Source: Paramecium sonneborni (lineage: Eukaryota; Ciliophora; Oligohymenophorea; Peniculida; Parameciidae). From it: a DNA stretch of 64,000 nucleotides. A program made the translations under genes and the position numbers. Each line of letters begins with the position of its first letter. Within the stretch, counting starts at the first letter, position 1. The DNA lies in NCBI GenBank assembly GCA_905182985.1, contig CAJJDN010000066.1, positions 401,076-465,075 of the forward strand. The letters are read 5' to 3'. Below the pieces are notes generated by a model. It did not search any database. It had not been told where the DNA came from and was given only the letters and a program-made list of their open reading frames with translations. This document shows positions 47,775 to 61,660 of this stretch, piece by piece.

Positions 47775-49973
47775 ATGAATTAAGAGAAATGTATTAAGCA
47801 CAATGAATATGTTATTTTTCACAACCCATCATAAGCAGATCTTTCATTAAGAAATTTATGTTCATTTTGTGTTACAGAGATGAAAGATGATTTAGTATTA
47901 ATTACTGATGTTCAATAACAATTAAAAGGATTAAAAATTAAAATATAATAAGAAAATGAGGAGCTATATAACAAGAATATGTTAATTCTACTTTAAGGAA
48001 AAGAAGATGTGAAATAATTTAAATCATAATTAATGTTCTAATTAGATAAATTCCTTAAATGTATTGATTAATAAACAGATCTGATCAAAAAATCTGTGGA
48101 AAATTTTAATCACTTAATCAAAGAAATTCCCATAAATGATACATAATTTTTTTAAAAAAAATATTAAGAAATAGAACAATAATTGCCAAATTATGGAGGC
48201 ATAAAAGAGATTCTCATAAAAAATTTAGGGTTAATAAGCTCATTAAATTTTATAAGTAAATTAGAAGAAATATTCAAGAAATTCGGTTTTTAATGCTAAT
48301 CATATAAATAGGAAATTTTAAATCTAGATCAGAGTGATTAAGAATAAGCAATTAATTTAAATCTTTAATGTGATAATCATAAAAAATAAATAATTCGAAT
48401 TGATTTAAATGAGAAAAAAACAATACCTAATAGGTTGGCTTGTTCAGATTGCATAGCAGAACATCATATTAAATATACAGAGCTTAATAAATTTTATAAA
48501 GACTGGTTAAATTACTAGAAAAATCAGAAAAATGTACTTGAATAAAAAAAAAAATTCATTATTTAGAATTAAGAAAAATATGGTTAATTATTAATAGATT
48601 TTAAAGAAAAAATATGTAATTTAATTTCTTAGTATGATATTTAACAAAATGATAGTAACTAGAAATTTATTCAATAAATTGAATATTCCAAAGTTAAAAC
48701 ATATGCAAAATTATCAGAATTATCGCAATAAAGAATAATTGAAATTGCTGATAAAATAAGTATGCTACTTAATAAAGGAGAACAGGAAGAAAATGAATTA
48801 TTAGATTTAGGTCAAATTTGGAGTTAATCTTTGAAAGCTAATTTTTTTAACTTCTAAAGAAATTTATTAGTAATTTTGACAATTTTAGATCCTGTTGAAG
48901 TGAATTCTTAATTATTTAAAAAAGAAGTAACATCATAGGGAATAGAAAGTGAAGAATTAAACGAGAAGACAGAGAATTTTTAATAATAATAAGAGTAGAA
49001 ATCATTTGAATATGAATTGCTTAGTTAATCTTCATTACAATAATAAGAGTTCTGTTATTCTATTGCTATAAATAAAAATAATTCAATAGTTATTGCTGGA
49101 TGTAAATCAAATATTAGAATTTTTGAATTTAAAGAGGAATTATTAAAAGAAATTCAAGTCCTCAACGAACATTCAGATTATGTTAATTGCTTATACTTTA
49201 TGAATTAATCGGATTCTTTTGTCTCAGGGAGTCGAGATAATTCAATAAAAATATGGAAAAAAAATATAGAAAATTAATGGGAGTGTAATTATACTTTAAA
49301 TGATCACTAAGGTTCTATATTATGTATTATAACTAATAATGCACAAGATCTTATCATATCTGGAAGTAGTGATAAACAAATAAAATTTTGGAGAAGACAA
49401 AATTGTAATTAGTTTTTTTTTTGGCAAAAATAAACTAAATGGTCTTGTCTTCAAACTATTTCAAGCCATGTTAAAAGTGTATATAGTTTAAGTTTAATTG
49501 AGGAATAAAATAAATTGATATCATGTGGATATGATAATAAAATATTAGTAATTATATAATAAAATAAGACATGGATTATCATTTAAACAATTATAGTTAA
49601 ATAATCTGGATATAGAATTTGTTTTATTAATTAAAACTTATTTAGTTTTCAGCCTGATAATCATAATAAAATGCTTATATACGAGAAGATTAATGAAGAA
49701 TACATTTAAAAATAAGAAGTGTTAATAAAGAATGGAAATAGCTGTTATAGTTTCTTTCCTTAGAAATTTATAAAAAATAAATAGTTTTTAGTCAGTAAGA
49801 ATGGAAGCCATATTAATTTTATCAGATTGAATTTCAATTAATAATTTTAACTGGATTATTCTATTAATCTTATTGAAGATTAGATATATGGAGACATAAG
49901 TGATGATGGTGAATATTTACTCACTTGGGATAATAAAACAAAGGAAATCTAAATTAGGAAGTATAAGGAATGA
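47775..49973 (+). CDS. WD40-repeat protein with Cys-rich head (paralogue 1)
   Basis: Intronless, 732 aa. The head carries spaced Cys/His groups (CIKHNEY ... LCSFCVTEM and, near residue 205, CDNHKKQI ... CSDCIAEHH) that resemble B-box/RING-like zinc sites. A Gln/Lys-rich coiled coil follows to about residue 420. A WD40 propeller then covers residues about 430-725: AGCKSNIRIFEFK, LISGSRDNSIKIWKK-type, SGSSDKQIKFWRR, SCGYDNKILVI and GDISDDGEYLLTWDN. This architecture forms a family in Paramecium, and a second copy lies at 62230. The function is not known; the layout suggests a ubiquitin-ligase-like or scaffold protein (inference). Confidence 0.85.
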
Positions 49974-52900
49974 AATTATCTTTATTCTTAAATATATTTA
50001 TATTAGTACAAATATATTTTAATATGTCTATAATTAAATTATTGACAAATTTTATGTAAAAATATTTTACTAAGAGAGTAGTGAAATTAATTAAATTTTT
50101 ATAATAATTATTATTTTTTATGGATGGATGTTTTTATATAAGTTAAGGAAGTGATGGCTAATTCATTCTTTGTTAAACTTAACAATTTTTAAGGTAGGAA
50201 ACAAAATAATCATGAAAATCTTGAAATTTAAATCCAATCGATTATAAATAAAATTATGAACTCATAATATAATGAAATTATGAAATTAGTCTCTTGCCTG
50301 AAAAATTTTACTGGGCTGAAATATAGTAAACTCAATGTCAAAAAGATTGTTTTTCAGGATATAAGAAATTAAGGAGAGTAATAAAAAAAAATCCCAACAT
50401 TATAATGACAAAAAGGAAATTAAATTTTATAAGAATATATTGAGAAAAATAAGACTGACTTTTCTGGCATCTAGTATATTATAATCACTAACTAATATTC
50501 TTTGTATAATATTAAATTAAGTCTCATTTTATTTTCATATTTTTCTTATGAGATTGAAAAATTTGAGCAGTTCATATGCTAATAGTTAAAATTTTACTAA
50601 TTCTAGAATAAATAACATATTTTATAACCATTAAAACAATCAACACAAATTCTGCTAAGGCCTAACATAAAAATGAATCTATCATATTTTATGACGACAT
50701 ATGTTGGGTCTATTTAAGCTTTAAACTTAAAAGTGCCAAATGCAATAAGAATTAAACTTAAAAGTACAACTAAATTGTTTAAATTAAGATTTTCAGAGAA
50801 GAACATTGTAATTGCATGATATTGAAATTAAAATTATAATGAGAGCGACTATTTTTCCTAAAGATTTGATACAAAAAGTGAATAAAATATTTTATAGCAA
50901 ATTTTTGTTTTTGAAAAATATTATTATAAGAATGATTTTACTAAACTTTATAAGATTTGAATTATAGTCTTAAAAGTTTACTTAACCTTTAGTAATTAGG
51001 CTAGTTGAATTTTCGAAACATTCAAATCGTGAACAGCAATTCCTATTCGTTCTTAAAATCATTCTTCCAATATCTTACAATAAGTAATATCAATTAAAGC
51101 GAAGGTTCTATAAACTTCGGTTCTGATTCATCTGTTTTGCAGTCAATAGTTTGTCACATTCTTGAATAGTGATTTATATTTTTTTCATCGCAAGAATAAA
51201 ATATGTTGTTCTTAATATTAGAGACCAATATAAGCACAAATTTCTAAAGTGCTTTTCTATATCAGAACTTACATTTATAATTGTATCCCAAGATCTATAA
51301 ATTAATGAATCTAAATGATAAGAATAATAAAAAGATCATTTTCATGATTTTTTAATTTATTAAACTATTTTTCTCTAATAATGTAAGTTACTTGAATAGT
51401 TATTTGTAATTTATCCGACGTTGCAAATACATGTTTGATTGATCTTCATAGATAATTATAAGAATATTCTATCTTCGTGATCCAACTAAACTGCTTGTTA
51501 TATTTGCCAGCTTAATGTTAATTTGATTCCTCATATGATTAAATTAATTTTTTAGGATTTTATATTGAAAAGAAAATTCAATGATGCTGAAAAAGATTTC
51601 TTCTAAAATAAAAAATAGGAACCTTATAGCATCATCAACACCAGAAATAAATTGGATTTATTCCTAAAGCAAATTAAGTGTTATTACATCTTTTATGCTT
51701 CATTGATATTTTTTAAAATGCTATAATCAATATATTCTTTGGTAATTCATAATAGATAGAGACAAAAAAGTTCGATTTTCTTTATATAAGAGACATATTA
51801 TAATTCAAATTATTTAAACATTTGAATAAAATTATTATTAATAAAAAAACTACTTTAAGAAATAGTTAATTAAAAAAATTTTTCTCAACATGTTTTGATG
51901 ATTAAGACTTACAAATCCATCAGTTAAATAATGATTAAGCCAAATTTTAAGTTAACAAATATAGAGTATAACTGAAATTAATTTGATTATTAGTTTATTT
52001 AATTAAAGTAAGATGAATAAGAGAATAAAGAAATTAAAAAAATTCCTAATTAAGTATAAAATTTAATTTTTGAGAACTTACAGAAGTTAAATATACAGTC
52101 ATGTCAAGTCTTAAATATAAACTTTATTTCGCTTTTGAATAATATCATTTGCAATATTTATGCTGCATTAAAATTCAAATATTTGTAAAAAATAATGAAT
52201 TTATTAAGGTCCTAATTTTATTAGGACTAAAAAAATGAGTACTAGGGTCATGATTATTTTAAGAGGGTTAAGCTTTAAAAAGTTTTAAAAAATTTAAACC
52301 TTCATACTAAACACAGTTTTGTATATAGATAACCCATCATTTATTAAATGAATTTTATAAATCAGGCTGTCTACTTATCATAATTTTGATCATTAAAAGT
52401 AATTTTCTTTGGATTCCTTTATCAAGATCTTAACTTCTCATTCTAATAATTCATATTCACTTATAACAATATATTGTTCCAATTTATACAAATTTCAATA
52501 TTGGAATATTAATATTCATTAATACAATTTACAATTCCCCTACATACTTAATATTTAGTGAAAATTTAACAAAAGTCTTAGATTTTCTATTATGTTATTG
52601 TTAAATTTTTAATGAATATCACTCTAGATTACGATAATTAAGAGAGAATATGATCCATATTTAATTGAAAAAACTAACTTGATTCACAAGCCTTAGTGTT
52701 CTTTTATTTTCATTTTCTTTTATGGAATTTATTTAAAAACATCAAAAAAAAATTATTTATGTGTTTATCCAATAACAAATTTATTTAAATATAAGATTGA
52801 TTAGTTCACATGTTTTGATGATAAAATGACACTAATGAATTTAAAATCCAGATTGAGTTGAATTAACTTCTAAATTAGGTCGCTATAATATATTATAATA

Positions 52901-55900
52901 AATTTGACATAAATATCCATAATTATGCTTGATAATGAATTATGGGATTACGGATTAACATTTTAATAAATCATCGTATTGAAATACTTTACTATCATTT
53001 TGGCTTGGCAATTAATACCTACTTAAAAACCTTTAGAGTCCTATCAGCAAATAAATAGTTATTTGTGTTTTAATAGCAGAGATTAAATCTCCTCTAAAAA
53101 ATTTTTTCAAATAGAGATTATTTATTGGTATCAGGAGCTTATGACGTTGGACTCTCTGTTGTAATACTTTTTCTAATTATATAGTAGCACCAATTATGAG
53201 ATCTATCTTCACTTGCTCAACTTAAAGTTAAAAAGCGAATAACTTTTATTTTTATCCAACTAAAGTACATAATTGAGTGTAAAAAGAAGTAAGAGCATTA
53301 TCAGAAATATTTAATAATAATTCTAGATATTTGGCAGCAGTCTAGCAAATATTAAGAATTTTAATTCATACATTTTTTGTAATACTTCAATTGAAAGATA
53401 AAGAGTAATTGATACAATGAAACAATCTTTAGAAGAAAAATTTCAATTTTTATAATTATTTAAGTGACATCATAATATGAAAATAACACTATTAGTCAAA
53501 AAAAATAGAAGAAATTGTGTAAATGTTCAATAAAGGTAATATGCAACTAATATATTTTCAACTGATTTATTGTTAGAACTTTTTGATCTAAATATATAAT
53601 TGAAATATCAAATATTACATCTTAATAATTGTTAAAATATTATTTTGATTAAGAATATATTGTTTAGAAGCAGATCTAAATCGTTTTATTTCTTAAACTA
53701 GATTATATCTTAATTTATTTGATATATTATTCAATATTAAACTATCAGAAAAAGAATTTTTGTATTTTATTGTAGAAAATTTGAGTATATGTATAAATGA
53801 TTTAATCATTTTTGATGGTTTTGAAAAAGAACTTATTGATAGATATTTAATAAGATTATTTAAATTAGAGTCAATGATTAACTAATAATTCTTATCACAA
53901 TGAATTTTTTTCTTTATTGCAGTATTCATTTAATTATTTTTCATTTAATGGACCAATTTTTTGTAAATATTTAATCGTTATTTATAATATTTTCGAGTCA
54001 AAGGCCCAAAACTTTAGAAGAATTAGAAATAAAGGGAACCTATAAAAGCATTTCTTATCAGTAAATACTTTCCTAAAAATAATCAATATTCCTCTAAGCT
54101 GCAAATATCAATAGATAAATCAATGCTTCGTAATATCATCTTAGCTTAAAGAATATTCCACAGTTAATACTAATTTATATATAAGCTTCATTTTTAGGCC
54201 CTTTTCATCTTCCTTTTCCCAACAGTTACCTCCATTCTTTTAACTCTAAGTCTTGCTTTAATTCTTTGTATTTTTAATCCTAAATGTTTAAATGACATAG
54301 AGAAAGCTAGTAATATAGAAACAGGTATGGTAGCCGTATTGAAAATTAACCAAGCTTTGTTATCAGGTGATTTTATTTTTACCTTTTTAATTACTTAAAA
54401 TTAGTAAATTAGTATTTATTTAAAAACTATCTTTTTATAAGATTAGATTTTTCGGGCATCCCTATTCCTCCTACTTTTTTTCTTGTGTGATATCTATATT
54501 AAGCTCTCTATTTCTAAAATTTCATATCACATATCTCTATAGATATCAGTTGATTTCGTCTTCGAAAATGAAATAACTTTTTTGAGAAAGTATATTTAAA
54601 ATTAATTTTCGTTTATAAATAATGTTAGAAATATAAGGTCAAAATAGATTAATTTTTTTTTCGGCTACTTTATTTAAAAAGATAACAATTAGATTGGAGC
54701 ATTATTTTATATCAACAAATTTATAATTAATATTGAATGAGAATTTTGAAGAATAAATCAAGCTATAATTAAAATTTATAGAGGGTTATTTAATATTTAA
54801 TAAATTATCCAGAAATAGAAATAGAGCCTATAGCAACCAATGAATTATCAGAGTTAATAGCATATCAGATTTGAAGCAAATTCTTTTAAAATTTATTTAA
54901 TATTTCATGAGAGAATTTGTTTCCAAAGATTTTCTTAATTAAAAACATCCTTTATAATAAGAAATTAAGAATTTTTTTTTTTATTTCAAATTTTTATTTA
55001 TTTAATTCTAAAGCCTTTTATTAAATTTATTGGCAAGTTTAGAAACTCTAAAATATATTCCATTATTCTGAGTTATGAAAATTTCTAGAAGTTTAAAAAC
55101 AAAAGAAAAAGGTTTTTGATGCAAAGCATATTCTAAGACTCATTTTTTTCTATTATTTTGATATTAATCATTTTATTTAAATTTTAAATATATGAGTCAC
55201 TATTAGCTGGCTCTTAAAAGCAGATAGCCAAAAAAGTTATTATAACAGAAACTAGGGAATGAGAAGCTGTTATTGAAAAGCCTAAGTTGAAGGTGTAAAC
55301 GATTAAATAATATTACCAATATGATTATTAACATATATTTTTTGCAATGACAAAAATTATTTAATGCTCAGATCGGCAAGTTAATTTCATTATTTATCAT
55401 CATCTAAAATATAATCATTGCATTAATATTAACAATTTCCTTTATCAAATTTTATAAAAAATATTAATAATTTTCAATAAAAATTATGGTTTTTAAATCA
55501 TTTATATAGTTCTTTGAAATTTAACTGAATTACATTGATTAGGAACTTCCTAAGATTTCTAAGTAAACAATTATCTTAAGTAAATTTAATTATTAATTAT
55601 TATGTTTTACTTAATAGGAAATAATTTAAGAGTATATAATTCATTATTTATATAATAAGTGCAATTCTATTTGAAGTAATACCGTAAATACGAATTATTT
55701 CTTACAGGTCTTAACAATATGCCAATTTACATCTTTCGTTTGTGGATGTAAAGTTGAGTAATTTTAGGCAAATATTTAATTACCTTAAATTTCAAGTCCA
55801 ATATATGAAAGGAATCAGTTAATTGGATTAACCTTTGAAATTTTGATAGGAATCCCTTCAGCTTAACTTTATTCTATTATATTCAATAATTTATTATATG

Positions 55901-57170
55901 ATAATGTGCTGTTATTTGGTTACCGCTTAAAATTTTTTAAAACAAATTAATGTTAAATTCAAAGTGAATATTTTGAAATTGTTTTAAAATTAATTTTAAC
56001 GAATATGAAATAAAAATCAATCAAGACTATCAAGATTATCAATTAAAACATGTAGCAAATAATGCCTTGAATTCAAGAATATAGTAGTCAAAGATAAGCT
56101 TTAATTTTAAATTGTAGATTCTTATTGCCTTTGACATTAGATGAATACCTTAGGTATGTTAAATAAGTAATTCCTGCTATCAAGAAATGCCCAAATAGGA
56201 ATAAATGTTCGATAAAGAAATAAAAAATAAAAAGAAATGTGAGCATAACTTAAAAATAAAGATACTTTAAGAGGATGGATTCAAAAATTCAGTTATAGCT
56301 AATTTTATGAATGTCACTCAAGGTTAAGCGAGAATGAATAATAAAATAATCAAGACCTATAGATGCACATGAGAGATCGAAATTATCATTTAACAATAAA
56401 ATAGATAATTGCTGAATTATGACTTTAGGCAGTTTTTCTTTTCCTTAAAATTAAAACCTTTTTGAAATTAAAAGGATGAGCATATTCTAATCGAGTACCA
56501 TCCTAAAGCGTTTGAGATATTTTGAAACAATTGAAAAGTAAATAATGTCTTAAGTCAAAATAACTGTGATCTAGAAATTAAAGGTAGTCTTTGGTTTTAT
56601 CGATTTGTCCTCATATAATTTGTTTCAAATTTCATGATAAGAAAATTGTGTTTTAAATTCTCCTTAAAAGAGATAAAAATCTATTTTAAACTTTTTAATG
56701 ATATATTTACCTGAGTTATACTAATTATGTGTTTTGGAATCTCTAATATTCCTTCCGTTTTTGAAACCGGCCTACTTCATTTTTTCGAAAATAAGAAACA
56801 ACTCCAGAGAAATTTTTTTATTTTTCAAGGCCTCTATTCTAATTTTAAGTTTGGTATAGTAAGTTTATGTTTGGGCGCATTGAACAATATATGAAGGATT
56901 TGAGAAGGAATTTCCTTTAAAAAACTCTTTTTTTAGGCAGTGCTCATGAAAAAGTGGTATAACAGACAAAAAAAATTATTGGTCAAAATGAAATGCCTAA
57001 CTGATTTCCAGAAAAATCATATTATTTTGACATTATGATAAAATAAATCCCTAAATAAATGATATTAATGAGTTAATGATAAATAAATATTTATTTTTTT
57101 AACTAGTTGTTTTTCATCAATTCACTAAATTTTATATTCAAATAATATATTTTCAAATTATCGAAATTCA
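49974..57170. other. 7.2 kb gene-poor, decayed region
   Basis: No complete gene. Several stretches look like broken coding sequence. On the plus strand, 50124-50819 is listed separately. On the minus strand, about 50960-51350, WDTIINVSSDIEKHFRNL and TEVYRTFALIDITYCKILEE are separated by TGAs. On the plus strand, about 53100-53900, there are fragments in shifting frames such as ALSEIFNNNSRYLAAVQQIL. Another is around 56100-56400. Individual fragments are weak evidence because long TGA-free frames occur by chance in this composition; together with the absence of any intact gene they suggest a pseudogene-rich segment. The rest is low-complexity A/T. Confidence 0.45.
50124..50819 (+). pseudogene. 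Frameshifted hypothetical gene
   Basis: ATG 50124 opens a 94-codon frame (VMANSFFVKLNNFQGRKQ ... LKYSKLNVKKIVFQDIRNQG). It ends at TGA 50406-50408 just after a 9-A run at 50383-50391. One base fewer in that run would continue into another open frame (KKEIKFYKNILRKNKTDFSG, IITNQYSLYNIKLSL). A second shift at a 5-A run near 50560 would be needed to reach the final segment (MNLSYFMTTYVGSIQALNLK ... LFKLRFSEKNIVIA) and TGA 50817-50819. The family is not recognised. Both lesions are in A runs, so a consensus error is possible, but decay fits the surrounding gene-poor region. Confidence 0.4.
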
Positions 57171-60031
57171 ATGAAAAAAGCATGGTCATGGTTATTCGAT
57201 AGAAAATAATAACCAAGCCAAGTTTAAGAATAGAGATAGAATAATTTTGATAATTTAATTTTCGAAGAAAAGAATTCTGAATTGTAAGGCAAGTTAGCAT
57301 CTTATGATCCTTATAAATATAAATAATATTTTTGGAGCGCTGAATATTAAATTAAAGAATCAAAAAATAGAACTTTGATCTACTCTTACAATGGAGAAAT
57401 TATTAGATAGTTTAAATATTATATAATGTATAGATAGTAATCCCACTATAAAGAGTAATAATATTAATCACAAAATATATTAAATATTGAATAAATTAAA
57501 TATTTAAATTGGGAAGGAAATTATGGAAAGAATAATTAAAGAGTAGGGAAATGGGATGCATTTTGGAAAGGAGAGAAATTAATGGTAGGCGGATTTTATG
57601 ATGAATAAGAATAAAAGATAGGAATATGGATTGAGTTAGATCATAATTATAGCAAGTAGTTTTACCACTACTATTTATAATAGTTTTTGCCAAGTTTTTC
57701 ACATTGGAAACTATTAAAATGGAAAAAAGTAAGGTAACTGGGAAACTATGTAATTTGGGCAAATAATGTATTTTATTTATCAATAATACTTTAGTGGTGG
57801 GGGGTTTTATAATTAATAAGAATAAAAGCATGGTAAATGGACTGATATACACCTTAATTTCAATGAGTTATATTTTATCTACTATTTAAAGCTGGAATTA
57901 GATTAGCTTTTAAGGCGATTATAAAAATAACATCAAATAAGGCTAATGGAATACGATATTTTAGAGAGAAATTATGTATTAATAATGATAATAATATTAG
58001 TGGAGGAGGTTATTATGATTAAAATGGACTTAAAAATGGTGAATGGATTGACATAAATGAATAATTTTGTGAGTAAATTATTAAATGATCATCTTAGTAA
58101 TTACAACGACATGATATATGTCGGAGTATACGAAAATGGAGTAAAAAAAGGAAAATGGCATACAATTTAAAACGGCAATATAATGTATCATAATTTTTAT
58201 TCTTAGTGGAGGTGGAAATTTCGATGATTATGGGATGAAAAATGGAAAATGGATAGAAGTGAATAAGAATTATAATTAGTAAATTTAATATTATAATTAA
58301 AGAGTATATTGTATAACTGAAGTTGGAACATTTTTAAATGGGCTTAGATTAAATTAATGGAATTATTTTTCTAAAGGAATAGAAATGTAAAAATTTTTTA
58401 GCATTTTATAAGTGGTGGGGGTTGTTATAATGAAGAAGGACTAAAAAATGGAGTGTGGATAGAATTACTTAATAATTTCAATTAGTTAAATTTATTAATA
58501 CAGTTAGATAAATTGATATTCAATAAAAAGGTTTGTACTACAAAGGAAATAAATAAGGATTATGGAAAACTACATACAAAGGAGAGAAAATGTAATTATA
58601 TAAATATGCTTAGTGGCGAAGGTTAATATAATGATTATGGTTTAAAGATTGGAAAATGGATTGAGCTAGATTAACAATTTAGAGTGTATTTAGTTTAGAT
58701 TATTATTAGTTATAAATAAATTATTCATATTGGAGAATACTAAAATGGAAAAAAATATGGATAATGGAATACATTAAGATTTGGGACTATAATGTATGAA
58801 AATATTTAACGATCTTTAGAGGTGGTGGTTAATATGATGAAAATGGGTTTAAGATTGGAAAATGGGAGAATCTGGATGATAATTTTTGCAAGTAGTTCAA
58901 TTTTGAGATTATTAAAATAGTATTAAATAAGTAACCTATGTTGGTGAATACAAGCATGGAATAAAATGTGGAAAATGGGAAGCTATTCGTTTTAAAATAA
59001 TAATGTATGGAATCAATTTCACAAATAGTGGTTATGGAGAATATAATTAATTTGGCTAAAAATGCGGTAAATGGTTAGATTTAGATGATAATTATTACAA
59101 GTAAAAAGAGATTAATAAAATTAAATAGTTCAAATTAAATGACTAGAGAAGGATTCTATCAAGATGGTTTAAAATATGGAAAATGGGAAGTATTTAACAA
59201 AGGATTATTTATGTTAAATATTATTTAAAATTATATTAGTGGCAAAGGATATTATGATGAGAACCACTCTAAAGTAGGAAAATGGATAGAACCAATTAAG
59301 AATTATAATAGGTATATATTAATTATACTTTAGTTTAAAAGAAATTACTTATTAAGGGTTATATTCAAAAGGTAAAAAAATTGGATGTTGGAAAGCATTT
59401 TAATCAAATAAAACAATGAATATGTATCCTAAAAAATTATTTTCATTTAAGTGGAGGAGGATCGTATAATGAAATGGGTCTTAAACACGGCCAATGGACA
59501 GATTTGGATGATAATTATTAAACGTATCATTCAATTTATTGAGAATAGATTTAGATAAATATCTTATAGTGGTAAATATATTTCTGGAAGAAAGATTGAA
59601 GATTGGTACATATTATATAAAGGTGGCATTATGTAAAACTTTGTTAATTATTTAAGCGGAGGAGGTTCATAAAATGAATTCTAACTTAAAGATGGAAAAA
59701 CGATAGAAATTAAGGATAACTTTTAAAGGTTGTTTAATTATAATGCATTAAGATATTGTCAATTAACATATGCTGGTGAGTTTCAGAATGGAAGAAGGTG
59801 CGGGAGATGGTTCATTTTTTATTAAGGGCATGTTTTGTAAATAATTCTTGAGTATAGTAGAGGTGGAGGAAACTATAATGATAAAGGTTTGAAGAATGGA
59901 GAATGGATTGAACCTGATGACAATTTTCTTGAGTATTCATTTTTTTTATTTTAAGCTGGAACTTGAAAATTCACATTAAAAAATATAGATAAGGAATTAA
60001 TAAAAATTAGCTTTTATTGCCACAATTATGA
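57171..60031 (+). CDS. MORN-variant (YwqK-like) repeat protein with 23 micro-introns
   Basis: 761 aa after removal of 23 introns of 22-29 nt (575 bases in all), which closes the frame exactly from ATG 57171 to TGA 60029-60031. After a Lys/Gln-rich head (MKKAWSWLFDRKQQ), about ten repeats of some 45 residues alternate two halves. One half is GGG-(Y/F)-x-(D/N/E)-x-G-(L/F)-K-x-G-(K/E)-W-I-(E/D)-L; the other is Y-x-G-x-Y-x-N-G-x-K-x-G-x-W. Examples are GGGYYDQNGLKNGEWIDI and VTYVGEYKHGIKCGKWEAI. This is the MORN-related YwqK-type repeat, expanded in Paramecium. One intron lies just before nearly every GGG and another after most WIEL halves. Seven introns end AAG instead of TAG, and several start GTT. 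The last exon is degenerate. Function unknown. Confidence 0.75.
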
Positions 60032-60545
60032 TAAGAATTAATTTTAAATAAATTAACAGTTTAAATTTAGATTTTACAAAATTAATCAATATAAAATAAT
60101 TAGTTAAATCAAAATCTTAATCATCAACTTACAAAAGTTTGAAAATTGCTTCAATTTATCATATATAATCCAAGTAATTTTGGCATTATTTTTTATGGTA
60201 CAATAAAGTTTTTAAGTTATCTTATTCTGTTTTAATATTTCATAATTTAATTAGTTTAGATTATTTTTATGGTTCAATTATAGTAGTAAAATCAAAATCT
60301 ATTCAGATTTCAATTATATTTATATAATATTAACACAAAATCCCATTGACCAATTTTCTTACAATTTTTTATTTTCCCTATGTAAAATATATCCGATTAT
60401 GTTGTTTTAAAAAAATCGAAATTTTTATTTAATTACAGTTCATTAATCTAACTTTATTGTGCACTGTAATTTTAAGTAACTATTATTTAAAATATTTATA
60501 ATAATAAATACGGCAATTAATAAGTATCTTTCATTTTTTTTATGT

Positions 60546-60960
60546 ATTCTCTCTCCCAACTTTATTTCCATTCATATTATATTCGCCATAATACGTGATT
60601 TGAGAAACTAATTTAAATTCATCGCGCAATTCGATCTTCATCTCAATTTCTCTTGATTCTCTCTCGATTAATTAATAAGATCCTCCTCGAATGAAAATAT
60701 AATATCATTTATTTACACTTTTTAAAAATAAAAAAAAAACTATTACCCCTTTTTTTTATTATTTTAATATGAACCATGAAAATCTACAAATTTGTCATCC
60801 CAAAATGTATCGCTTAACTCTATCCATATTTCTGTTTTTTTACCTTAAAAATTATATATTTTCCATCACTAAATTGAAAATTATTCATAAACTTCTCCTA
60901 ATCTATATATATGTATTTTCTTTTTCCTATCCTTTCGTTTTATGTACCCATAAACCTCAT
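60546..60960 (-). pseudogene. Degenerate inverted copy of YwqK/MORN-variant repeats
   Basis: On the minus strand the order reads WIELSDTFWDDKFVDFHGSY, then QNNKKKGQ, then GGSYQLIERESREIEMKIEL, RDEF and QITYYGEYNMNGNKVG. These are the two halves of the repeat found in the intact gene at 57171-60031, in the same order. The Trp of the second half is lost, frames are broken by TGA, and only one to two repeats remain. It faces the intact gene tail to tail, about 515 bases beyond that gene's stop. A relic of a paralogous gene is the best reading; a live gene with unusual introns is less likely. Confidence 0.6.
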
Positions 60961-61079
60961 ATACTTTTGTTTCACTTTTAATTTAAACGAAATAAGTATA
61001 TTCAAAAATAAATTTTGAATAGTTTATTTCCATTTCACTTACATTTAAAGATAATTTTTATATTCATCAAATTTAAAAA

Positions 61080-61660
61080 TGAGAAGTTCATTACTTTTTA
61101 AAAATGCTAGATTATGGGCTGAATAATCGAAGCGTGAAAAATTAATCGGATTAGGGTAGTATATGTAAATAATAACTAAATTCAATACTTCTCTTAAGAT
61201 GCTAATATTCCATTCTCATGTCCAAACCCATATTCATTAATATTTTCTTCCTACAATAATCTTTAGCCATTAATTAACTTAATCTAACTATTTCATGCAA
61301 TTCTCTTTTAATTTATTCTATTTGTTTAATGAGCCATCCTAAAATTTTTCACTCATCAGTTCTAGCAGAGATTAAAATAATTCTGAAACTTAAGTACTTG
61401 AATTTATTATGTTGATATATAATTAATCTTCTCGCTTAATCATGTCATAACACTTTTAAATCAATTCTCTTTAGTTTTTCTTTCAAATAATTTAAGTTTA
61501 TGTAAGTAAAGAGATGAATGATTTTGCTAATATTACAAATTCAAGTAAACATTTCCTTATTTAATTTTTATTTTCGAGTTAATCAAGAAAAATTTTAGAT
61601 TGGATAAATTATTATTTATTATCTCTTCCTTCATGCTTATTTTGACTCTCTTCACAATGT
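61080..61660 (-). pseudogene. Possible decayed gene (minus strand)
   Basis: A minus-strand frame reads ARRLIIYQHNKFKYLSFRII, then an in-frame TGA, then WLIKQIEQIKRELHEIVRL and MNMGLDMRMEYQHLKRSIEF, interrupted by two TGAs in total. A plus-strand frame of 188 codons (61079-61645) is open over the same bases but becomes unlike protein after its first 30 residues. Which strand was coding is uncertain, and no family is recognised. Confidence 0.3.

Noticed and set aside
61079..61645. 188-codon plus-strand ORF starting MRSSLLFKNARLWAEQ
   Set aside because: After about 30 residues it turns into His/Ser/Phe-rich nonsense, while the opposite strand reads more like protein. TGA-free frames of this length arise by chance at this base composition.
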